From Sagittula sp. P11 (lineage in GTDB: Bacteria; Pseudomonadota; Alphaproteobacteria; Rhodobacterales; Rhodobacteraceae), in assembly GCF_002814095.1 (NCBI RefSeq), contig NZ_CP021913.1, positions 3,850,501-3,914,500 on the forward strand: DNA of 64,000 nucleotides. The letters run 5' to 3'. Below, piece after piece: positions 28,017 through 38,833 of the stretch (positions are counted from its first letter, which is position 1; the number at the start of each line of letters is the position of its first letter). A program made the position numbers and the translations under genes. The notes beneath the pieces were generated by a model. The model was not told the origin of the DNA and made no database searches. It saw only the letters and a list, made by a program, of their open reading frames with translations.

Positions 28017-28694
28017 TCAGAGGTAATTCGACGCCTCGCGCACGGCGAAGGGTTTCATGGCAGCGGAATGCGTGTCCAGGAAGGTCCGGACCCTGTCGGC
28101 GTCGTGTTTGGACAGGTCGCGCAGCCACCATCCCACCGCCTTCTGGATGAACCACGCGCCGTCCTGCGTGTAACCGGCGGCCCAGCCGAGCACACGTTCG
28201 CGCGCGGCGATCTCCTCCGGTTTCGGAATGCTCAGGCGGGCCAGCGGCAGGGCGGCGACCAGCGCCGCGCGCTTTGTCCAGAGGTGATCGGAGGTGGTCC
28301 AGCCTTCGAGCGTGTCCAGCCGCGACAGGTCGGCCATGACCCGGCGCGACAGCGCGGAACAGGCGTGGTCGGCGATGGCCCAGCCGTCGAACTCCGGCAC
28401 CCATGTCAGCATCAGGTCCCAGGCCGCGCTGTCCGAGGGGCGCATCCGCGCCTGCGTCAGCAGCTTGGCGGCGGCGATGCGGGCCTCGAACACGCCGGAC
28501 TGCCAGAGCCCGTCGGCAAGTGCGGTGCGCTCGGGCAGGGAGAGGTCCTGCCGCCAGTCCTTTACCAGGTCATTGATCGCCGGGTTGGGCGTGCCGAGGC
28601 AGGGGCGGTCGGTCTTGTGATAGGCGGCCATGCCGGGCGTGCGCTCCGGATCGGACTGGGCGCGCAGGGCGGAAAGGGCGTCTTCGGGGGTCAT
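28017..28694 (-). CDS. AlkD-like DNA alkylation repair protein
   Basis: The 225-residue, all-helical protein fits the ALK/HEAT-repeat DNA glycosylase family. The key conserved segment [18 protein letters not shown], near residue 175, matches the FIQKAIGWALR motif that lines the DNA groove. Such enzymes remove positively charged alkyl bases such as 3-methyladenine. It is the last gene of a five-gene set starting with glmU. The ATG overlaps the stop of the DUF2569 gene (ATGA). Confidence 0.85.
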   Translation of the reverse strand: MTPEDALSALRAQSDPERTPGMAAYHKTDRPCLGTPNPAINDLVKDWRQDLSLPERTALADGLWQSGVFEARIAAAKLLTQARMRPSDSAAWDLMLTWVPEFDGWAIADHACSALSRRVMADLSRLDTLEGWTTSDHLWTKRAALVAALPLARLSIPKPEEIAARERVLGWAAGYTQDGAWFIQKAVGWWLRDLSKHDADRVRTFLDTHSAAMKPFAVREASNYL

Positions 28695-29176
28695 GCGATG
28701 AAGGTCCTTCGCGCGCGGTCCGAGAGGAAGAGGTAGGGCGTCCAGATCAGCAGGCTGATGGCGAGGCTGGCGAAGGTCTGCACCGTTGCACCGTCGAACA
28801 GCGGAAGCTCCGGCAGCAGGTGGCGCACCGCCGCGATGTCCACGAGGTTCGCGGTCAGCGCCATCAGGTTGACGCCGAGGTAGAGCCGCGGGAAGGCCCA
28901 TTTGCGCCGGAAGAACGAGGCCGCCAGCAGGACCGTCGCCAGAAGCATCATGACCTGGAAAGCCAGTTCGCCGACCAGCACCACCGGCCAGAGCGGGTCG
29001 TAGTCGGGGGAGGTGGTGTCGGACATGATGTCGAAGGCGCCGGAGGCGAAGACGTCCCGCCAGAGCGTGGTGAGGTTCAGAAGCACAAGGAAGGGCGCCA
29101 GAACGATACCCACCCCGAGAAGCACGAGCCAGCCGCCGATCGTCAGGGGGGCGGCGCGGGCCGGGGCATCGGTCAT
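28691..29176 (-). CDS. DUF2569 membrane protein
   Basis: The 161-residue protein has four membrane helices. The N-terminal LTIGGWLVLLGVGIVLAPF segment is the DUF2569 hallmark (IGGWLxLxxxGL). No function is known for the family. It overlaps the PPOX gene upstream and the AlkD gene downstream by four bases each, so translation is coupled along the series. Confidence 0.8.
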   Translation of the reverse strand: MTDAPARAAPLTIGGWLVLLGVGIVLAPFLVLLNLTTLWRDVFASGAFDIMSDTTSPDYDPLWPVVLVGELAFQVMMLLATVLLAASFFRRKWAFPRLYLGVNLMALTANLVDIAAVRHLLPELPLFDGATVQTFASLAISLLIWTPYLFLSDRARRTFIA

Positions 29177-29745
29177 TCGGAGGCGAGGGGGGCTGTGTCC
29201 ACGGGCGCGGCCGTCCCGGTGGGGAAGCCGTCGATGGTGGTCGCGTTCTTCTCGGCCCAGTAGGCGCGCACGCCGTCGCGGCCCTTGCGGTCCGCCCAGT
29301 CGTGCAGCACGTCCCGTTCGCCCGCGTAGTCGAAGAAGGGCACCGCGTAGCCGCAGGAGGTCTGGGCCATGTCCACCGCCATGTCGAAGACCTGCCGCGC
29401 GCCGGTTTCCTCGGGGAAGAGGCCGTTGAGCTCGGACCAGTCGGCGTCGCCTTCCTGCACGGTGCGGGCGGTGCCGTAGGCGCGCAGGATCATCGGCTGC
29501 TTTTCGAACCCGCACCACATGAGCGTCATGCGGTTGACCCGTTTCAGGTGGCCCGCCGTCTCGTTCCCCGACCCGGTCAGGTTGCGCCAGAGTATGCGGT
29601 TCGGCCCCATGATGCGCAGCGAATCCATCCCCTTGGGCGAGAGGTTCACGCGGCCCGTTTCCGCTGCCGTGGCCACGAAGACGATGTGCTGCGCGGCGAT
29701 GAAGCGGCGGATCGGGTCGGTCAGGTGGTCGAATTGCTTGGCCAT
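29173..29745 (-). CDS. Pyridoxamine 5'-phosphate oxidase-like flavoprotein
   Basis: The 190-residue protein shows the split-barrel FMN-binding fold: FVATAAETGRVNLSPKG and IMGPNRILWRNLTGSGNET are characteristic of the PPOX family. It lacks the C-terminal PNPOx dimer region, so it is probably not a vitamin B6 enzyme. Substrate is unknown. The gene follows glmS by 19 bases and overlaps the DUF2569 gene. Confidence 0.8.
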   Translation of the reverse strand: MAKQFDHLTDPIRRFIAAQHIVFVATAAETGRVNLSPKGMDSLRIMGPNRILWRNLTGSGNETAGHLKRVNRMTLMWCGFEKQPMILRAYGTARTVQEGDADWSELNGLFPEETGARQVFDMAVDMAQTSCGYAVPFFDYAGERDVLHDWADRKGRDGVRAYWAEKNATTIDGFPTGTAAPVDTAPLASE

Positions 29746-29764
29746 GGCGGCGGTCCTTCCGGGG

Positions 29765-31582
<1,818 letters not shown>

Positions 31583-31596
31583 GGGAGGTGTCCTTC

Positions 31597-32943
31597 TCAG
31601 TTCCGCTGCTTGGCCTTGCGGGCCTTCAGCATGTTGAACATCTTGGTGGCGAAGCCGTCCTTGATCGTCATCTCGGCACGTTCGATGGCCATGGCGCCCG
31701 CGGGCACGTCCTTCGTGATGGTGGAGCCGGAGGCGGTCATCGCCCCGTCGCCCACCGTCACCGGGGCCACCAGCATGGTGTCGGAGCCGATGAAGGCGTT
31801 CTTGCCGATCACCGTGCGGTGCTTGAAGACACCATCGTAGTTGCAGGTGATGGTGCCCGCGCCGATGTTGGTCTTCTCGCCGATCTCGGCGTCGCCGATG
31901 TAGGTCAGGTGGTTGGCCTTCACGCCCTCGTGCAGCACGGCGTTCTTCACCTCGACGAAGTTGCCGACATGCACGTCCTCTGCCAGTTCGGCCCCGGGCC
32001 GCAGGCGGGCATAGGGGCCGACGACCGCGCCGCGCGACACATGCGCGCCCTCTAGGTGGCTGAAGGCGCGGATGCGGGCGCCGGTCTCTACCGTGACGCC
32101 GGGGCCGAAGACGACGTTCTGCTCGACCTCCGCATCGCGGCCGATCACCGTGTCCCACGCGAAGAAGACGGTTTCGGGCGCGGCCAGCGTCACGCCGTCC
32201 TCCATCGCCTGCGCGCGCATGTAGGCCTGGAAGGCGGCCTCTGCCTGCGCGAGATCGGCGCGGGAGTTGACGCCCAGCGTCTCAGCCTCCGGGCAGCGGA
32301 CGACGGTGGCGGTCAGGCCGCGCGCCCGGGCGAGGCCCACGATGTCGGTCAGGTAGAATTCGCCGGAGGCATTGTCGTTGCCCACCTCGGCGATCAGCGA
32401 GGCCAGGGTGGCCCGGTCGGCGGCCACGACACCGGAATTACATAGCGTGATGGCGCGCTCGTCCTCCGTGGCGTCCTTGTACTCGACGATCTTCAGGAGG
32501 TCGTCGCCGTCGGTCACCAGCCGGCCGTAGCGGGCGGGATCGGCGGCCTCGAAGCCCAGCACCACCACGTCATGCGTGCGCCGCGCCTCCGTCATGGCGT
32601 GCAGCGTCTCTTCGGAGATGAAGGGCGTGTCGCCATATAGCACGATCACGTCGCCGTCGAAGACCTCGAGCAGGGGCAGCGCCTGTCCGACCGCATGGGC
32701 GGTGCCCAGCTGTTCGGTCTGCAGGACGATGTGGGCATCGGGGTCGTAATCCTTCGCCGCCGCCTCCACCGCGTCGGCGCCGTGACCGGCCACGACGATG
32801 GTGTGGTCGGGGGCCAGGCGGTACCCGGCGCGCATGGCGTGCCACAGCATGGGCGCCTGGGCGATGCGGTGCAGGACCTTCGGCAGGTCGGACTCCATCC
32901 GGGTGCCTTTCCCGGCGGCGAGGACGATCAGGGCTAGGGGCAT
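31597..32943 (-). CDS. glmU: Bifunctional GlmU (N-acetylglucosamine-1-P uridyltransferase/glucosamine-1-P acetyltransferase)
   Basis: The 448-residue enzyme acetylates glucosamine 1-phosphate and then adds UMP, giving UDP-GlcNAc. The uridyltransferase domain has LAAGKGTRMESDLPKVLH. The C-terminal left-handed beta helix of hexapeptide repeats (from about 245) includes NFVEVKNAVLHEGVKANHL. It is the first gene of the glmU-glmS operon and is divergent from gph. Confidence 0.96.
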   Translation of the reverse strand: MPLALIVLAAGKGTRMESDLPKVLHRIAQAPMLWHAMRAGYRLAPDHTIVVAGHGADAVEAAAKDYDPDAHIVLQTEQLGTAHAVGQALPLLEVFDGDVIVLYGDTPFISEETLHAMTEARRTHDVVVLGFEAADPARYGRLVTDGDDLLKIVEYKDATEDERAITLCNSGVVAADRATLASLIAEVGNDNASGEFYLTDIVGLARARGLTATVVRCPEAETLGVNSRADLAQAEAAFQAYMRAQAMEDGVTLAAPETVFFAWDTVIGRDAEVEQNVVFGPGVTVETGARIRAFSHLEGAHVSRGAVVGPYARLRPGAELAEDVHVGNFVEVKNAVLHEGVKANHLTYIGDAEIGEKTNIGAGTITCNYDGVFKHRTVIGKNAFIGSDTMLVAPVTVGDGAMTASGSTITKDVPAGAMAIERAEMTIKDGFATKMFNMLKARKAKQRN

Positions 32944-33099
32944 GGGGCTCGATCTGGTTTGTTCTTCTCTGCCCGCCGTTTTATAGGCTTCACGGGCCAT
33001 GACAAGCCGGGGCAGGGTCACGCTTGGTTGCGGGATGTGACACCGGCCGCCGATCCCGGCGGGCCACCACGGACGAACAACGGACAAGAGGGCAGGACC

Positions 33100-33765
33100 A
33101 TGACGCGCTGTGTGATCTTCGATCTGGACGGAACGCTTGCGGACACCAGCGCCGACCTCGTCGCCGCCGCCAACGCCTGTTTCGAGCGGATGGGCCTCGA
33201 CCAGCGGCTCGACCCGGTGGCCGATGCGGGCGTGGCGCTGAGGGGCGGCAAGCGGATGCTGACCGTCGGGCTGGAGCGCGCGGGGCAGTATTCCGTGGAC
33301 GCGGTGGACCGCTGGTACCAGCCGCTGCTTGAGGCCTATGCCGCGGCGCTCGACACCCACACGACGCTCTACCCGGGCGTGGTGGACCAGATCGAGGCGC
33401 TGCGCCGCGACGGCTACGCGGTGGGCATCTGCACCAACAAGCCCGCCGCCATGGCCGAGAAACTGATGACATCGCTGGGCGTGCGCGACCTCTTCGGCTC
33501 GCTCGTCGGCGCCGACACGCTGCCCACCCGGAAACCCGACGTGGCGCCCTACTGGGCGGCGGTCGACCGCTGCGGCGGGCTGCGCGGAACCTCGCTGCTG
33601 GTGGGCGACAGCGACACCGACCGCAAGACGGCGAAGGCCGCGGGCGTGCCCTGCATCCTCGTCACCTTCGCCCCCGAAGGCGAAGCGGTCCGCGACCTCA
33701 ACCCCGAAGGGCTGATCGCGCATTTCGACGAACTGCCCGCGGAAGTCCGCCGCCTGATCGGCTGA
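33100..33765 (+). CDS. gph: HAD-family phosphatase, phosphoglycolate phosphatase-like
   Basis: The 221-residue HAD hydrolase has motif I FDLDGTLAD (Asp8 nucleophile, Asp10), motif II in GICTNKP, motif III Lys in TRKPDVAPY, and motif IV in VGDSDTDRKTA. Most similar in layout to Gph, which removes 2-phosphoglycolate; other small sugar phosphates are possible. GAGGGCAGG precedes the ATG. Divergent from glmU. Confidence 0.8.
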   Translation: MTRCVIFDLDGTLADTSADLVAAANACFERMGLDQRLDPVADAGVALRGGKRMLTVGLERAGQYSVDAVDRWYQPLLEAYAAALDTHTTLYPGVVDQIEALRRDGYAVGICTNKPAAMAEKLMTSLGVRDLFGSLVGADTLPTRKPDVAPYWAAVDRCGGLRGTSLLVGDSDTDRKTAKAAGVPCILVTFAPEGEAVRDLNPEGLIAHFDELPAEVRRLIG

Positions 33766-33806
33766 CCGTCCCCTTCATCTTGGCCGAAATACCTCGGAGG
33801 GGGCCC

Positions 33807-33853
33807 GGGGGAGGCAGCGCCTCCCCCGCGGATCGCCTGCCGCAGGGCAGGCG
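33807..33853. repeat. Double hairpin, extragenic repeat-like
   Basis: GGGGGAGGC-AGC-GCCTCCCCC (33807-33827) is followed by CGCCTGCC-GCAG-GGCAGGCG (33834-33853). The upstream sequence TTCATCTTGGCCGAAATA is, from memory, common in Rhodobacteraceae intergenic DNA. It may act as a terminator for gph despite lacking a T tract. Confidence 0.5.
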
Positions 33854-33895
33854 AAACCCATTGACCCCGCGGCGCGTCTCGGCGCAGATGACGCC

Positions 33896-35095
33896 ATGAC
33901 AGAACGCTTCACCGGCTCATTCACCCAGCAGGAACCGATCCCCGACGAAGGCATCGCCGCGGCGCTCGCCGTGCTGCGCCACGGGCGCCTGCACCGCTAC
34001 AACACCGCCCCCGGCGAGCTGTCGGAAACGGCCCTTCTGGAACAGGAATTCGCGGGCTTCACCGGCGCGGCCTATGCGCTGGCGGTGGCCTCCGGCGGAT
34101 ATGCGCTGGGGTGCGCGTTGCGGGCAGTCGGCGTGTGCCCCGGCGACAAGGTGCTGACCAATGCCTTCACGCTGGCGCCGGTGCCGGGGGCCATCGCGGC
34201 GCTGGGGGCCGTGCCGGTCTTCGTCGGCGTGACGGAGCGGCTGGTGATCGACCTCGACGATCTCGCGCTCAAGGTGCAGTCGAGCGGCGCGAAGGTGCTG
34301 ATGCTCAGCCACATGCGGGGCCACATCTGCGACATGGACGCGCTCATGGCGATCTGCGATGCGGCGGACGTCACGGTGATCGAGGATTGCGCCCACACCA
34401 TGGGGGCCTCGTGGAACGGCGTGCCCTCGGGGCGGCACGGCGCGGTCGGCTGCTATTCGACCCAGACCTACAAGCACATGAACTCGGGCGAGGGTGGTTT
34501 CCTCGTCACCGACGACGCGGAGATCGCGGCGCGGGCGGTGATGCTCTCGGGCTCCTACATGCTTTACGAACGCCACCTTGCCGCGCCGCCGCCCGAAGCC
34601 TTCGCCGAGGTGAAGTACATGACGCCCAACGTCTCGGGGCGGATGGACAACCTGCGGGCGGCGATCCTGCGGCCGCAGCTGGCCTCCCTCGGGGCGCAGG
34701 TGGCGCGCTGGAACGCGCGCTACGCGGTGGTGGAGGCGGGGCTGGCGGACACGCCGGGCCTGACGCTGGTTGCGCGCGATCCGAAGGAGGTGCCGGTCGG
34801 CTCATCCTTCCAGTTCCTGCTGCTCGACTGGAGCGACGAGGCCATCGCCGAGGTGCTCCGCCGCTGCGCCGCACGCGGGGTCGAGCTGAAGTGGTTCGGC
34901 GGGGCGGAGCCCACGGGCTTCACCTCGCGCTACGACAGCTGGCGCTACGTGGAGGCCGAGCGGATGCCCGCCTCCGACCGCATCCTGAAGGGCATCGTCG
35001 ACATGCGCCTGCCGCTGACCTTCTCGGAAGAGGACTGCGCCCTGATCGCGCGGATCGTCCGGGCCGAGGTCTGCGCGGTCTATCAGGCCGGCTGA
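33896..35095 (+). CDS. DegT/DnrJ/EryC1/StrS-family PLP aminotransferase
   Basis: The 399-residue protein has the fold-type I aminotransferase pattern of sugar aminotransferases. The PLP-binding Lys is about residue 193 in STQTYKHMNSGEGG, and the cofactor-contacting Asp is in VIEDCAHTMGA. These enzymes form amino sugars on nucleotide carriers or on free keto-cyclitols. There is no sugar-nucleotide cluster beside it, so the substrate is open. It is convergent with the sulfotransferase gene, overlapping it by about 13 bases. Confidence 0.8.
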   Translation: MTERFTGSFTQQEPIPDEGIAAALAVLRHGRLHRYNTAPGELSETALLEQEFAGFTGAAYALAVASGGYALGCALRAVGVCPGDKVLTNAFTLAPVPGAIAALGAVPVFVGVTERLVIDLDDLALKVQSSGAKVLMLSHMRGHICDMDALMAICDAADVTVIEDCAHTMGASWNGVPSGRHGAVGCYSTQTYKHMNSGEGGFLVTDDAEIAARAVMLSGSYMLYERHLAAPPPEAFAEVKYMTPNVSGRMDNLRAAILRPQLASLGAQVARWNARYAVVEAGLADTPGLTLVARDPKEVPVGSSFQFLLLDWSDEAIAEVLRRCAARGVELKWFGGAEPTGFTSRYDSWRYVEAERMPASDRILKGIVDMRLPLTFSEEDCALIARIVRAEVCAVYQAG

Positions 35096-36687
35096 GCCAG
35101 CAGCCCGCGGGTGTCCAGCGCGTGGCGCAGCGGGGCGAGGTGTTCGGCATAAGCCTGCCACGCGCCGTCGCTGCCGGTGTAGATGCCGTCGCGGACCTGC
35201 AGCGAACTGGCGGTGGCGACAACCCGGTCGGACCCGCCGAAGGACAGGCAGGCATCGTCCCAGGGCAGCCCCAGCGCATCGAGCAGGGCCGCGACCGTGT
35301 CGCGCGGGGCCTCGGTCAGCGCGCTGTAGGACAGGCGGTGGATCGGCACGCCCTCTGCCTGCCAGTGGTCCAGCGTCTCGCGGTAGAGCGCCATGGCCCC
35401 GGCGATGTCGTCGAAATCATAGGCAAAGCCGTTGCCGGTCTTCACGAAACACTGCCGGAAAAGCGACCAGCCGAGCGCCATGGGATCGCGGTCGAGGGCC
35501 ACGATCCGCGCCTCGGGGATCAGCGCGTGCACCAGCCCGAGCAGCGGGAAGTTGAGCGGCATCTTGTCGACCACGAAGGCCTTGTCCCCGCCACGCTCGG
35601 CCAGCGCCCGGCGGTAGCCGTCGCGCAGCCGGGCGAGGGTTGCGGGATCGGGGGCGCCCTTGTCCGGCGTGCCGGTCATCATCGCGGGCAAGAGATTCGC
35701 GCGCAGGAAGGTGCATTCCCCCGCCGTGCCGACCTGCGGGTGGGCCGACAGGATCGTTTCCGTCAGCGTGGTGCCGGAGCGGGGAAGCCCCACGACGAGG
35801 ATCGGCACCGGCGCGCCGGGCGCGGGCTCCGGCAGGACGGGGAGGTCCTTGAGCCGCGCGACCTCTGCCGTGTAGGGCGCCAGCGACAGGCCGTGCGCCT
35901 TCTTCTTCTGGGCATTGCCGAGGGCATAGTGGCGAAAGGCCTCGCGCGGGCGGCTGAGGTCGTCGAAGGCCTTCCCGAGCGCAAAGTTGAGTTCGTAGAG
36001 CTCCGCCTCGGTCAGCTTGCCGGAGGCGGCGAGCTTCTTCATCTTCGCCAGGTGCGGGTCGCTGCGGGAGGTGTAGCGGCTGGTTTCCGCCAGCGCCCGG
36101 TGTGCGGCGCCGTTGGTGGGCTGGAGCCGGGTGAGCACGGCAAAGCGCGCCCGGGCCGTTTCCCGCGCGCCGTTCACATGGGCCGCGACGGCGGCCAGCC
36201 GCACCGCATGCGGGTCGTCGGGCAGGGCGTCGGCGGCGGCCTCTGCCGGGGCACGCAGGGCCTCCATCTCGCCCAGGTCCATGAGCGTGCGGGCGAGGTC
36301 GCGGTAGAGCGCCGGCTTGTCGGGGTTGCGGCAGAGCGCCTCCGCCACGGCATCGCGGGCCTCCCTCGGGCGGCGCAGGGCGGTGAAGGCGTGGTAGAGC
36401 GCCTCGTGCGGGGTCGCGGCCTCCGGGTAGCGGGCGGCGAGCGCGCGGGCCAGGGCCAGCGCGGCCTCCGCCTGTCCGCCGTTCAGCAGCATGGCGAGGC
36501 GCTGTGCCTCCGCCGGGGAGGGGCGGGCGGCGCCGAGGCCGGGCAGGGCGGGCGGACGCAGCCGGTTGCGCAGGCGGTAGGCGCGGGGCGCGTGCCGCAG
36601 GCTGTCCGGCAGCGCGTCGAGCAGGGCGCGCGCGCCATCCCTGTCGCCCGCGTCCAGCAGGCGCTCTGCCTTGTCGAAGTCTGACAC
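35083..36687 (-). CDS. TPR-repeat sulfotransferase family protein
   Basis: From a GTG start the protein has 534 residues. The N-terminal half (about 1-270) consists of TPR-like helix pairs. The C-terminal half carries a sulfotransferase domain whose PAPS 5'-phosphate loop reads VVGLPRSGTTLTETIL near residue 295, followed by a conserved DRDPMALGWSLFRQCF stretch. It would transfer sulfate from PAPS to a carbohydrate, lipid or protein acceptor. Acceptor unknown. The 3' end overlaps the convergent aminotransferase gene. Confidence 0.8.
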   Translation of the reverse strand: MSDFDKAERLLDAGDRDGARALLDALPDSLRHAPRAYRLRNRLRPPALPGLGAARPSPAEAQRLAMLLNGGQAEAALALARALAARYPEAATPHEALYHAFTALRRPREARDAVAEALCRNPDKPALYRDLARTLMDLGEMEALRAPAEAAADALPDDPHAVRLAAVAAHVNGARETARARFAVLTRLQPTNGAAHRALAETSRYTSRSDPHLAKMKKLAASGKLTEAELYELNFALGKAFDDLSRPREAFRHYALGNAQKKKAHGLSLAPYTAEVARLKDLPVLPEPAPGAPVPILVVGLPRSGTTLTETILSAHPQVGTAGECTFLRANLLPAMMTGTPDKGAPDPATLARLRDGYRRALAERGGDKAFVVDKMPLNFPLLGLVHALIPEARIVALDRDPMALGWSLFRQCFVKTGNGFAYDFDDIAGAMALYRETLDHWQAEGVPIHRLSYSALTEAPRDTVAALLDALGLPWDDACLSFGGSDRVVATASSLQVRDGIYTGSDGAWQAYAEHLAPLRHALDTRGLLAQPA

Positions 36688-36802
36688 CCCTGTTTCCTTC
36701 CTGTCCCGGCGGCGTTTGTCGGCGGGCAGTCTCTCCGGTTGGCGGGGGAAGGACAAGGGCGCGGCCTGTGCTTTGGCCGGGGCGGTGGAGGTTGGGGTGC
36801 GG

Positions 36803-37225
36803 TCAGGCGGCGGGCGGCGATGCCTGTGCCGTGGAGAGTTCGGCCAGGCGGGCGTCGATGTGGTGCAGCCCGTCGAGCGTCAGCGGTTTCGTCATGAAGT
36901 CGCGCACCACCTGGAACGCGCGGGCATGGGCCTTGTCCTCCTCCCGCGCGGAGGTGGAGAGCATGATGACCGCGCTTTTGACGAAATGCGTGCCGAAGCG
37001 GGCGGTGGCGGCTTCGAGGAACTCGAACCCGTTCATGCCGGGCATGTTGATGTCCAGAAGAATGACGTCGATGTCCGGGCCGTCGCCCGCGGCAAAGAAC
37101 GCCAGCGCGCTTTCGGCGCCGAGGTGCTGGTGCAGCGTGCCCACGAGGCCGGAGCGTTCGATCAGCCGTTTGTAGAGCTTCTGGTCGATGGGCTCGTCGT
37201 CGATGGTCATCAGATGGTCGATCAT
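36803..37225 (-). CDS. Response regulator receiver protein
   Basis: The 140-residue receiver has Asp9-Asp10, phospho-acceptor Asp58 (LLDINMPGMNG), a Ser/Thr switch in MLSTSA and the Lys in FMTKPLT. It has no output domain. It starts 1 base after the sensor kinase stop, so it is almost certainly the cognate receiver. How it acts downstream is not visible. Confidence 0.88.
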   Translation of the reverse strand: MIDHLMTIDDEPIDQKLYKRLIERSGLVGTLHQHLGAESALAFFAAGDGPDIDVILLDINMPGMNGFEFLEAATARFGTHFVKSAVIMLSTSAREEDKAHARAFQVVRDFMTKPLTLDGLHHIDARLAELSTAQASPPAA

Positions 37226-37226
37226 G

Positions 37227-38663
37227 TCAGGCTGCCTTCATCGTGATGGTGAACGTGCTGCCCTCGCCTGGGGCGGATCTGAGGGTGATGTCGCCGCCGT
37301 GGGTCTGCGCGATCCGCTGGCAGATCGGCAGCCCGAGGCCCGAGCCGTCGAATTCGGTCCGGTTGTGCAGCCGGGCGAAGAGCGCGAAGATCCGGTCCTG
37401 CTGGTCCTCGGCGATGCCGATGCCGTTGTCGCCCACGGTGAAGGCCACGGTGCCTTCCGACGCCTCCGCCGGGGCGATGGAGACCACGGGCGCCACGCCG
37501 GGGCGGCGGAACTTCAGCGCGTTCGAGACGAGGTTCTGGAACAGCTGGCGCATCTGCGGCGGGTGGGCGGCGAGACGGGGCAGGGGGCTGCGCCGGATCT
37601 CGGCCCCGGCGCCTTTGATGTCGGCGCGCAGGTCGGTCAGCACCTGGTCCAGCACCGCGTCGAGGTCCACGTCCTCCCGCGTGAATTCGGTGTCGAGCGA
37701 GCGGGTGTAGGTCAGCATGTCCTCCACCAGCCGGTTCATGCGGGTCAGGACGCCGCCGAGGTCGCCGATCAGCTCTGCCGCATCGCCCGGCAGGTCGGTC
37801 TTCGCCTCGTCGAGGTCCTGCCGGACGGCGGCCAGCAGCATCAGCGCGGTGTTGGTCGGCGCCTTCAGGTCGTGCGAGATGGCATAGGTCATCTCTGCCT
37901 GTTCGCGGTTGATCTGCTGGAGCTGGCGGTAGGACATGGCGAGGTCGCGGCGGTGCCTGACCTCGGTGTCGAGCGCGGCCTCCTGCGCCTTCAGCTGGTG
38001 GAAGGCTTCGCGGGCGCGGGCGTGGTTGCGCAGTTCCTGTCCGTACAGCACCAGCAGCAGGAGACAGGCGAAAAGCGACGCCAGCATGGCGCGGCGCACG
38101 GGCTGGTAGGCGTCCCTGTAAGCGTTGCTGATGGCGCGTGTCGCCCTGTCGAGGCTTTGCCGGGCGTCGCGGTCCGACACGCGCACCATGGCGTCGACAT
38201 CGCCGATGCTGTCCGTCGCGGCGCGCCGCCCCGAAAGGAAGTCGAGGTTGGCGCGGTATTGGCCAAGCGCCTGTTCGAACAGCGAAAGATCGACCTCCAG
38301 GCTGCGGTCGGCGGCCAGGCTGCGCAGGGTCGTCAGCGCCGCCATCGCACGGTCGTAATCGGCCATGGCATCGGCGATGTAATGCGGTTCGTCCGGCCGC
38401 AGGACCGCGTTCTTGAAGTCGTGGATGAAGCCCGTGTAGCCGGTCACCCGCTCCAGCTCGAGCGTGGTTTCGATGTGCAGGCGCCAGTTGGTGCGCACCT
38501 GATCGGAGGCGTACCAGAACCAGACGAAAGCGGCGCCGGAAATGGCGGCGCCGCCGAGTGTCACGGCACTGATGACGAGGTGTTGTCTGCGGCGCGGCAT
38601 ATCTTCGGCTCGGGTCGCCTTGCGTGGTCTGGTGTGGGTTCCGGCAGGCGCCGCATCGGACAT
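37227..38663 (-). CDS. Membrane-bound sensor histidine kinase
   Basis: The 478-residue kinase has membrane helices at about 28-50 and 191-208, flanking a helical periplasmic sensor domain (about 51-190). A coiled coil follows, then a HisKA domain with His264 in YAISHDLKAPT and an HATPase domain with N (NLVSNALKF), G1 (DNGIGI) and G2 (GSGLGLPI) boxes. The signal is unknown. It forms a two-gene unit with the receiver gene downstream. Confidence 0.9.
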   Translation of the reverse strand: MSDAAPAGTHTRPRKATRAEDMPRRRQHLVISAVTLGGAAISGAAFVWFWYASDQVRTNWRLHIETTLELERVTGYTGFIHDFKNAVLRPDEPHYIADAMADYDRAMAALTTLRSLAADRSLEVDLSLFEQALGQYRANLDFLSGRRAATDSIGDVDAMVRVSDRDARQSLDRATRAISNAYRDAYQPVRRAMLASLFACLLLLVLYGQELRNHARAREAFHQLKAQEAALDTEVRHRRDLAMSYRQLQQINREQAEMTYAISHDLKAPTNTALMLLAAVRQDLDEAKTDLPGDAAELIGDLGGVLTRMNRLVEDMLTYTRSLDTEFTREDVDLDAVLDQVLTDLRADIKGAGAEIRRSPLPRLAAHPPQMRQLFQNLVSNALKFRRPGVAPVVSIAPAEASEGTVAFTVGDNGIGIAEDQQDRIFALFARLHNRTEFDGSGLGLPICQRIAQTHGGDITLRSAPGEGSTFTITMKAA

Positions 38664-38774
38664 GCGCTGCCCGTTTGCTGCGGCGCCGCCGGAGTGCGGG
38701 CTTCGGTTCTTTGCAGGATGCGGGCGGAGGTCTTAATAATCCGTTGCCCCGGACGCGGAACTCAGGGAACCCTT

Positions 38775-38814
38775 GACGCAATGCTTTCTGCGTCGTTAAA
38801 TGAACAAGCGTTCA
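38775..38814. promoter_or_regulatory. Two inverted repeats ahead of the isovaleryl-CoA dehydrogenase gene
   Basis: GACGCA-N8-TGCGTC occupies 38775-38794 and TGAAC-AAGC-GTTCA occupies 38801-38814. A possible promoter, TTGACG (38773-38778) and GTTAAA (38795-38800, 16-bp spacer), overlaps the first repeat. The second resembles a TetR-type operator and would lie near the transcript start. Regulator unknown. Confidence 0.4.
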
Positions 38815-38833
38815 ATAAGGGGGAGGAGAGGCG

